11,033 nt of DNA from Paracoccaceae bacterium (GTDB taxonomy: Bacteria; Pseudomonadota; Alphaproteobacteria; Rhodobacterales; Rhodobacteraceae): NCBI GenBank assembly GCA_007120685.1, contig SKNG01000459.1, positions 1 to 11,033 of the forward strand, in the 5' to 3' direction. Made by a program: the position numbers and the translations under genes. Below, piece after piece: positions 7,112-11,033 of the stretch (position 1 is its first letter; each line of letters starts with the position of its first letter). Below the pieces are notes generated by a model that did no database searches, was not told where the DNA came from, and saw nothing but the letters and a program-made list of their open reading frames with translations.

Positions 7112-8803
7112 TCAGTTCAGAAGCCGCCGCGCGATGACCTGCGCCTGAATCTCGCCCGCACCCTCGAAGATGTTCAGGATCCGCGCATCGCACAGGATGC
7201 GGCTGATCTGATACTCCAGCGCAAAGCCGTTGCCGCCATGGATCTGCAGCGCATTATCCGCCGCCGCCCAGGCCACGCGGGCGGCCAGCAGCTTGGCCAT
7301 CCCGGCCTCCAGATCGCAGCGCTTGTCGTTGTCCTTCTGCCAGGCGCTGAAATAGGTCAGCTGCCGCGCTACCATGATCTCAACCGCCATCATCGCCAGC
7401 TTGTCGGCCACGCGCGGGAATTCGATCAGCGACCGGCCGAACTGCTTCCGATCCTCGGCATATTGCATGCCGACCTCCAGCGCGTTCTGCGCCACGCCCA
7501 CGGCGCGCGCCGCGGTCTGAATGCGCGCCGATTCAAACGTCTGCATCAACTGCTTGAAGCCCTGGCCCTGCACCTGACCCAGCAGGTTCTCGCCCTTGAC
7601 GCGGAAATCGTCGAAATTGACCGTGTATTCCTTCATCCCGCGATAACCCAGCACCTCGATCTCGCCGCCCGAGATGCCGGGGTCCACGAAGGGCTGCTCA
7701 TCCGTGCCCGGCGTCTTTTCGGCCAGGAACATCGACAGACCGCGATAGTCCTGCGTGTCCGGCACGGTGCGCGCCAGCACCGTCATCACATGGGTGCGCG
7801 CGGCATGGGTGATCCAGGTCTTGTTGCCGTTGATCACCCAGTCATCGCCCTCCTGCACCGCACGGGTGCGCAGCGCGCCCAGGTCAGACCCGGTGTTCGG
7901 CTCGGTAAAGACCGCCGTGGGCAGGATCTCGCCCGAGGCAAGGCCAGGCAGCCACTTGGCCTTCTGCTCGTCGGTGCCGCCGCAGATGATCAGTTCGGCC
8001 GCAATCTCGGTCCGCGTGCCCAGGCTGCCCACACCGATATACCCGCGCGACAGCTCCTCGGAGACCACCACCATCGAGGCCTTGGACAGGCCCAGCCCGC
8101 CGAACTCCTCGGGGATGGTCAGGCCGAAGACGCCCATCTCGGCCAGCGACTCGATGATCTCCATCGGGATCAGTTCGTCCTTCAGATGCCATTCATGGGC
8201 ATGCGGCGCGACCTCTTCATCGGCGAAGCGGCGGAACTGGTCGCGGATCATCTCCAACTCTTCGTCCAGCCCCGTGGCGCCAAAGGTCGCCCGGCCCGCA
8301 TTGTCGCGCATCAGGGCGACCAACCGCGCGCGGGCGGCTGGCGTGTTGCCATTCATCAGCGTGGCAAGGGGCTCGGCGTCGAAGGCGGCCAGATCGGCGC
8401 GGCTCAGGCCCAGATCGGCGGGGCGCAGGATCTCGTTCTGCGTCATCGGCAGCCCGCCGGCAATCTGGTTGAGGTATTCGGCGAAACCGATCTGCAGGAT
8501 CAGCGCCTCCATCTCGCCGAACTTGCCTTCACCCTCCAGCCGGGCGGCCCAGCCCTGCATCTGGCGCAGGCTTTCGACGTAAGTTGCAAGCCAGGCAAAG
8601 CCATGCGCCGCGCGCTGTTCCTGATCCAGCAGCGCCGCCTGCACCTTGCCATCCGGCGCCACCCGGGCGGCCAGCTGGGCCTTCGCCTGGTCCAGCAGTG
8701 CCTCCAGCGGCGGCAAGGCGGCTTCGGTCCGGGCGGTCAGCCCCTCGATCAGCAGGGCGGCGCCGAGGGCGCCTTGGGGCAGGTCCTGACCGTCATGGGG
8801 CAT
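7112..8803 (-). CDS. mcd: (2S)-methylsuccinyl-CoA dehydrogenase (ethylmalonyl-CoA pathway)
   Basis: This 563-residue FAD flavoprotein of the acyl-CoA dehydrogenase superfamily is predicted to oxidise (2S)-methylsuccinyl-CoA to mesaconyl-CoA, a late step of the ethylmalonyl-CoA pathway for acetyl-CoA assimilation without isocitrate lyase. Ordinary acyl-CoA dehydrogenases have about 380-400 residues; the extra N-terminal 160 or so (AAHGFAWLATYVESLRQM, GEMEALILQIGFAEYL) are the hallmark of Mcd. The core begins near residue 178, with FTEPNTGSDLGALRT at 299-313, QIHGGNGF at 520-527 and the expected catalytic Glu547 in IFEGAGEIQ. The ATG at 8803 has AAGGAG eight bases upstream. The ~165-bp gap to the divergent TSUP gene should hold its promoter, and stable hairpins follow the stop. 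Electrons probably pass to ETF. The main alternative, a different long acyl-CoA dehydrogenase, is much less likely. Confidence 0.93.
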   Translation of the reverse strand: MPHDGQDLPQGALGAALLIEGLTARTEAALPPLEALLDQAKAQLAARVAPDGKVQAALLDQEQRAAHGFAWLATYVESLRQMQGWAARLEGEGKFGEMEALILQIGFAEYLNQIAGGLPMTQNEILRPADLGLSRADLAAFDAEPLATLMNGNTPAARARLVALMRDNAGRATFGATGLDEELEMIRDQFRRFADEEVAPHAHEWHLKDELIPMEIIESLAEMGVFGLTIPEEFGGLGLSKASMVVVSEELSRGYIGVGSLGTRTEIAAELIICGGTDEQKAKWLPGLASGEILPTAVFTEPNTGSDLGALRTRAVQEGDDWVINGNKTWITHAARTHVMTVLARTVPDTQDYRGLSMFLAEKTPGTDEQPFVDPGISGGEIEVLGYRGMKEYTVNFDDFRVKGENLLGQVQGQGFKQLMQTFESARIQTAARAVGVAQNALEVGMQYAEDRKQFGRSLIEFPRVADKLAMMAVEIMVARQLTYFSAWQKDNDKRCDLEAGMAKLLAARVAWAAADNALQIHGGNGFALEYQISRILCDARILNIFEGAGEIQAQVIARRLLN

Positions 8804-8970
8804 CGGAAAACTCCTTTGTCTCTGTCAGCGGCCCAGATAGGGCCTTTGCGGGTGCAGCGCAACAATAATACGTCAGCCAGTGTCTGCATGCACGAAAATG
8901 TCGCAGCGTTTTTTCGGCGTGCAGCGCCTTTGGGGGCGGAGTATAGCGCAACGGTGAAAGGGGAACAGGG
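8804..8970. promoter_or_regulatory. divergent promoter region between mcd and the TSUP gene
   Basis: This 167-bp gap separates two genes read in opposite directions, so it must carry both promoters. GTGCAGCGC occurs twice on the plus strand (8852-8860, 8919-8927), AGCGCAAC twice (8856-8863, 8945-8952), and TGCATGCA (8885-8892) is palindromic. A comparatively A/T-rich patch, AACAATAATAC (8862-8872), is a possible -10 area. A 5-bp hairpin GGCCC-AGATA-GGGCC (8830-8844) lies in the mcd leader ahead of its AAGGAG. No known regulator motif is recognised with confidence. Confidence 0.45.
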
Positions 8971-9741
8971 ATGGATGTGCTTTTCGGCGGACTGCCGGCC
9001 TGGGGTTTCTGGCTGGCCTGCGCGATCACGCTGTTTGCGGGCTTCGTGAAGGGCGCGGTGGGCTTTGCCATGCCGCTGATCATGATCGCCTTCTTTTCCT
9101 CCTTCATGACGCCGGATGTGGCCCTGGCGGCGCTGATCCTGTCGGTGCTGACGACCAACCTGCACCAGTCGCTGCGTTTTGGCTGGGGCCCGGCCTGGGC
9201 CTCGGCGCGGCGCTACTGGCGGCTGATCGCGATGACCTGCGCGGGGATCGTGATCTCGGCGCCTTTCGTGGTGATCCTGCCGCAACAGTTGCTGTTTGCG
9301 CTTCTGGGCGTGCCGGTGATGCTGTTCGCGCTGATCCAGCTGACCGGCTGGGCGCCGACAATCCCGCCACGCCATCGCAACGGCTGGGAATACGGGTTGG
9401 GCTCGGTAGCCGGGCTTTATGGCGGGATATCCGGCATCTGGGGGCCGCCGGCGATTGTCTATCTGCTGGCCGTGGGCGCCCAGAAGGCCGAGATGGTGCG
9501 CGTGCTGGGCGTGATATTCCTGATCGGCGCGGTGGTGCTGCTGGGGGCGCATCTGGCCTCGGGCGTGCTGAATTCGGTGACGCTGCCCTTGTCGGCGGCG
9601 CTGGTGGTGCCGGCGGCAGCGGGGATGTGGCTGGGCTTCCGGCTGCAGGATCGGCTGGATCCGGTGCGGTTCCGGCGCTGGACGCTGATCGTGCTGATGG
9701 TGGTGGCGCTGAATCTGCTGCGGCGGGCGGTGTTCGGCTGA
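8971..9741 (+). CDS. sulfite exporter TauE/SafE (TSUP) family membrane permease
   Basis: This 256-residue, very hydrophobic protein has about eight predicted membrane helices (roughly residues 10-26, 28-44, 46-64, 84-102, 104-125, 141-166, 175-197, 203-222, with another hydrophobic stretch at 236-252). The family's internal duplication shows as two similar glycine-rich segments: GFVKGAVGFAMPLIMIAF (24-41) and SVAGLYGGISGIWGPPAIVY (145-164). TSUP proteins move small anions such as sulfite, sulfoacetate or other organic acids across the inner membrane. Substrate cannot be read from sequence. It is divergent from mcd, which hints at, but does not show, a link to an organic acid. A GGGG lies about ten bases before the ATG at 8971. 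It appears monocistronic, followed by palindromes and the two-hairpin element. Confidence 0.9.
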   Translation: MDVLFGGLPAWGFWLACAITLFAGFVKGAVGFAMPLIMIAFFSSFMTPDVALAALILSVLTTNLHQSLRFGWGPAWASARRYWRLIAMTCAGIVISAPFVVILPQQLLFALLGVPVMLFALIQLTGWAPTIPPRHRNGWEYGLGSVAGLYGGISGIWGPPAIVYLLAVGAQKAEMVRVLGVIFLIGAVVLLGAHLASGVLNSVTLPLSAALVVPAAAGMWLGFRLQDRLDPVRFRRWTLIVLMVVALNLLRRAVFG

Positions 9742-9779
9742 TACGGTTTCCGGCTGATCGCTTCGGCCGCCGCCGGGCG

Positions 9780-9823
9780 ACGCGCCTTCGAAGGCGCGTG
9801 GGAAAGGGCTTTCGAAAGCCCTT
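9780..9823. repeat. pair of perfect 20-bp palindromes centred on TTCGAA
   Basis: ACGCGCCTTCGAAGGCGCGT (9780-9799) and AAGGGCTTTCGAAAGCCCTT (9804-9823) are each perfect 20-bp palindromes four bases apart, 38 bases past the TSUP stop codon. They share only the TTCGAA centre; their arms differ. As RNA each would form a stem with a small TTCGAA loop; as DNA each could be a dimeric protein site. Neither is followed by a convincing T-run, so simple intrinsic termination is doubtful. Confidence 0.7.
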
Positions 9824-9871
9824 CTTAGGACGCCGCTACCGGGTTCGTCAGCCGGAAGGCGAATGAGGGGC

Positions 9872-9937
9872 AGGGGGCGTTGCCCCCTCGGCGCGTGCCG
9901 CGCCTCACCCACAGAGTATTTCAGGCAAGATGAGGGG
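9872..9937 (+). repeat. two-hairpin 3' element, copy B (downstream of the TSUP gene)
   Basis: Hairpin 1 is AGGGGGC-GTT-GCCCCCT (9872-9888), hairpin 2 is GGCGCG-TGC-CGCGCC (9890-9904), and the tail reads TCACCCACAGAGTATTT then GCAAGATGAGGGG (9905-9937). The order, the TGC loop of hairpin 2 and the tail match copy A at 6941-7010, read there on the minus strand. It lies about 130 bp past the TSUP stop and just before the stop of the DUF3859 gene arriving from the other side. A bidirectional terminator or a dispersed 3'-end element are the readings I favour. Confidence 0.65.
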
Positions 9938-9940
9938 CAG

Positions 9941-10516
9941 TCAGGGGCGTGCGAGCGAGAGGAAGCCCGCGCCGCGGCACAAGCTGGTCAGATGCGGCGC
10001 GGTTTCCGCGGCGACCACGTCGAAAGCGGCGCTGAAGGCCGGCTCGCCATTTACCACGGCGGTGAATTCCCAGCGGCCAGGCAGCAGTTCTTCCTCGACA
10101 TCGAACTGGAAGAAGATCGCTTCCCTCTCCCCGGCTAGGGCAAAGCCATCCCACGCCTGTTCGGTCCGCCCGTCGGGGGCCATGGCCGGGTGCGTGACGG
10201 TGTAGCGCATGGCCACGACTTCGCTGCCCGCGAGGGAGAATTCGACCCCAAAGCCCATGCCAAGCACCGCCGGGGCGGTGCTGCCGTGATGGATCAGGCG
10301 CACCGGTTCGTCGGGCACATGTACCCAGCCGGCGAGGGTGTCGGGCGCCGCGCGCCGCCCGGCCAGGGGCGGGTTGCAGATCAGGCCGCGCTGCAGGCTT
10401 TCGACATGGGGCGTGATAACCAGCGGTGCCACTGCCAGGGCCGGCAGGGCGAGCGTGGCAAGCGCGGCGCCCAGGGCGGCCGTGCGCCTAGCCAATCGCT
10501 GCGGCCTTGATGTCAT
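9941..10516 (-). CDS. DUF3859-family secreted protein
   Basis: This protein of up to 191 residues has an Arg-rich N-terminus and hydrophobic core (residues 8-28) ending in ALPALA, a good Sec signal peptide with cleavage near residue 28, so it should be periplasmic. The mature part matches my recollection of DUF3859: LQRGLICNPP, APDTLAGWVHVP, VLGMGFGVEFSLAG and EAIFFQFDVEEELLPGRWEFTAVV, a beta-rich fold. Cys47 and Cys180 could pair. Function unknown. Two starts compete: the ATG at 10516, overlapping pckA by 29 bases without a ribosome site, and a TTG at 10495, overlapping the pckA stop by 8 bases with AAGG nine bases before it and still leaving a full signal peptide. The TTG looks slightly better for coupling; the longer form is listed as conservative. 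Probably co-transcribed with pckA. Confidence 0.8.
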   Translation of the reverse strand: MTSRPQRLARRTAALGAALATLALPALAVAPLVITPHVESLQRGLICNPPLAGRRAAPDTLAGWVHVPDEPVRLIHHGSTAPAVLGMGFGVEFSLAGSEVVAMRYTVTHPAMAPDGRTEQAWDGFALAGEREAIFFQFDVEEELLPGRWEFTAVVNGEPAFSAAFDVVAAETAPHLTSLCRGAGFLSLARP

Positions 10517-11033
10517 CGTCGATGAAGGGGACGTATTGCGCGAAATTGTCGGCGAACATGCCGACCAGTTTCTGTGCCTGCCGGTCATAGGCCTCCGGGT
10601 CGGCCCAGGTGCGGCGCGGGTCCAGCAGCGCATCGGCAACGCCGGGCACCGAGACCGGCACCTCGAACCCGAAGAAGGGATCCTTGCGGAATTCGGCATC
10701 GTTGAGCGAGCCGTTCAGCGCCGCCGTCAGCAGCGCCCGCGTCGCCTTGATCGGCATGCGCGAGCCGGTGCCGTAGGCGCCGCCCGTCCAGCCGGTATTG
10801 ACCAGCCAGCAGGAGGCGCCGTGCTGGGCGATCTTGGCCTGCAGGAGCTTGCCGTAGACTTCCGGCCGGCGCGGCATGAAGGGGGCGCCGAAACAGGTGG
10901 AAAAGGTCGGCTGCGGTTCGGTCACGCCTTGTTCGGTCCCGGCCACCTTGGAAGTGAAGCCCGACAGGAAGTGATACATTGCCTGCGCAGGCGTCAGCCG
11001 TGCGATGGGCGGCAGCACGCCAAAGGCATCGCA
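10488..11033 (-). CDS. pckA: ATP-dependent phosphoenolpyruvate carboxykinase, C-terminal part (5' end beyond window)
   Basis: The minus frame is open from the right edge to the TAG at 10488-10490, giving the last 181 residues of a protein family normally of about 530. PckA converts oxaloacetate and ATP to phosphoenolpyruvate and CO2, the first committed step of gluconeogenesis, in the cytoplasm. Matching stretches include AMYHFLSGFTSKVAGTE, EPQPTFSTCFGAPFMPRRP, CWLVNTGWTGG with YGTGSRMPIKATRALL, and VPGVADALLDPRRTWADP; these lie in the C-terminal nucleotide-binding lobe of the ATP-type (not GTP-type) enzyme. The N-terminal half with the kinase P-loop and metal ligands is outside the window. 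No stop or frameshift is visible. The end overlaps the start of the DUF3859 gene, suggesting one transcript. Confidence 0.96.
   Translation of the reverse strand, partial: CDAFGVLPPIARLTPAQAMYHFLSGFTSKVAGTEQGVTEPQPTFSTCFGAPFMPRRPEVYGKLLQAKIAQHGASCWLVNTGWTGGAYGTGSRMPIKATRALLTAALNGSLNDAEFRKDPFFGFEVPVSVPGVADALLDPRRTWADPEAYDRQAQKLVGMFADNFAQYVPFIDDDIKAAAIG

Noticed and set aside
7238..9049. 603-codon plus-strand open frame opposite mcd
   Set aside because: It lies almost wholly antisense to mcd, whose motifs are unmistakable, and its translation is His/Arg/Gln-rich, as expected from a GC-rich shadow frame.
8749..9912. 387-codon minus-strand open frame opposite the TSUP gene
   Set aside because: It overlaps the mcd start and the whole TSUP gene and translates to Arg/His/Gln/Pro-rich sequence; the plus-strand permease has clear membrane helices.
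10517..10699. 61-residue N-terminal extension of the DUF3859 gene
   Set aside because: It lies within pckA in another frame, would bury the signal peptide, and has no ribosome site; the gene most likely starts at 10516 or 10495.

Overview
The window is very GC-rich (about two thirds by eye) and reads like an alphaproteobacterial chromosome of the Rhodobacterales (Paracoccus/Rhodobacter type). The evidence is gene content: a putR/putA divergon with a PutA that lacks a DNA-binding domain, the methylsuccinyl-CoA dehydrogenase of the ethylmalonyl-CoA pathway, an ATP-dependent PEP carboxykinase followed by a DUF3859 gene, and intergenic repeats of a kind I associate with this order. Genus is an inference.

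Layout. 1-1355 (-): a membrane-bound NfeD/ClpP-class serine protease running off the left edge. 1517-1975 (-): putR, an Lrp/AsnC regulator. 2093-5539 (+): putA, the bifunctional proline dehydrogenase/P5C dehydrogenase, divergent from putR across a 117-bp control region. 5548-6702 (-): an intact IS110-family transposase whose stop codon lies 8 bp from the putA stop. 6703-7111: a 409-bp non-coding stretch holding the upstream end of the IS (possible bridge-RNA region) and the 3' region of mcd. 7112-8803 (-): mcd. 8971-9741 (+): a TauE/SafE (TSUP) permease divergent from mcd. 9742-9940: palindromes and a terminator-like repeat. 9941-10516 (-): a secreted DUF3859 protein overlapping the end of pckA. 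10488-11033 (-): the C-terminal third of pckA, cut by the right edge.

How the genes fit together. Three loci serve carbon entry and gluconeogenesis: PutA turns proline into glutamate, Mcd oxidises methylsuccinyl-CoA during acetyl-CoA assimilation, and PckA turns oxaloacetate into PEP. They are separate transcription units, so this is a theme rather than an operon.

The most interesting signals are non-coding. A two-hairpin element with a conserved tail occurs downstream of both mcd and the TSUP gene, in the sense orientation of each, with base-pair-preserving differences in its second stem. There is also a structured region upstream of the IS110 transposase, a pair of TTCGAA-centred perfect 20-bp palindromes, and roughly 21-bp-spaced AATCG repeats between putR and putA. 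I see no defence system, CRISPR array, tRNA or rRNA.
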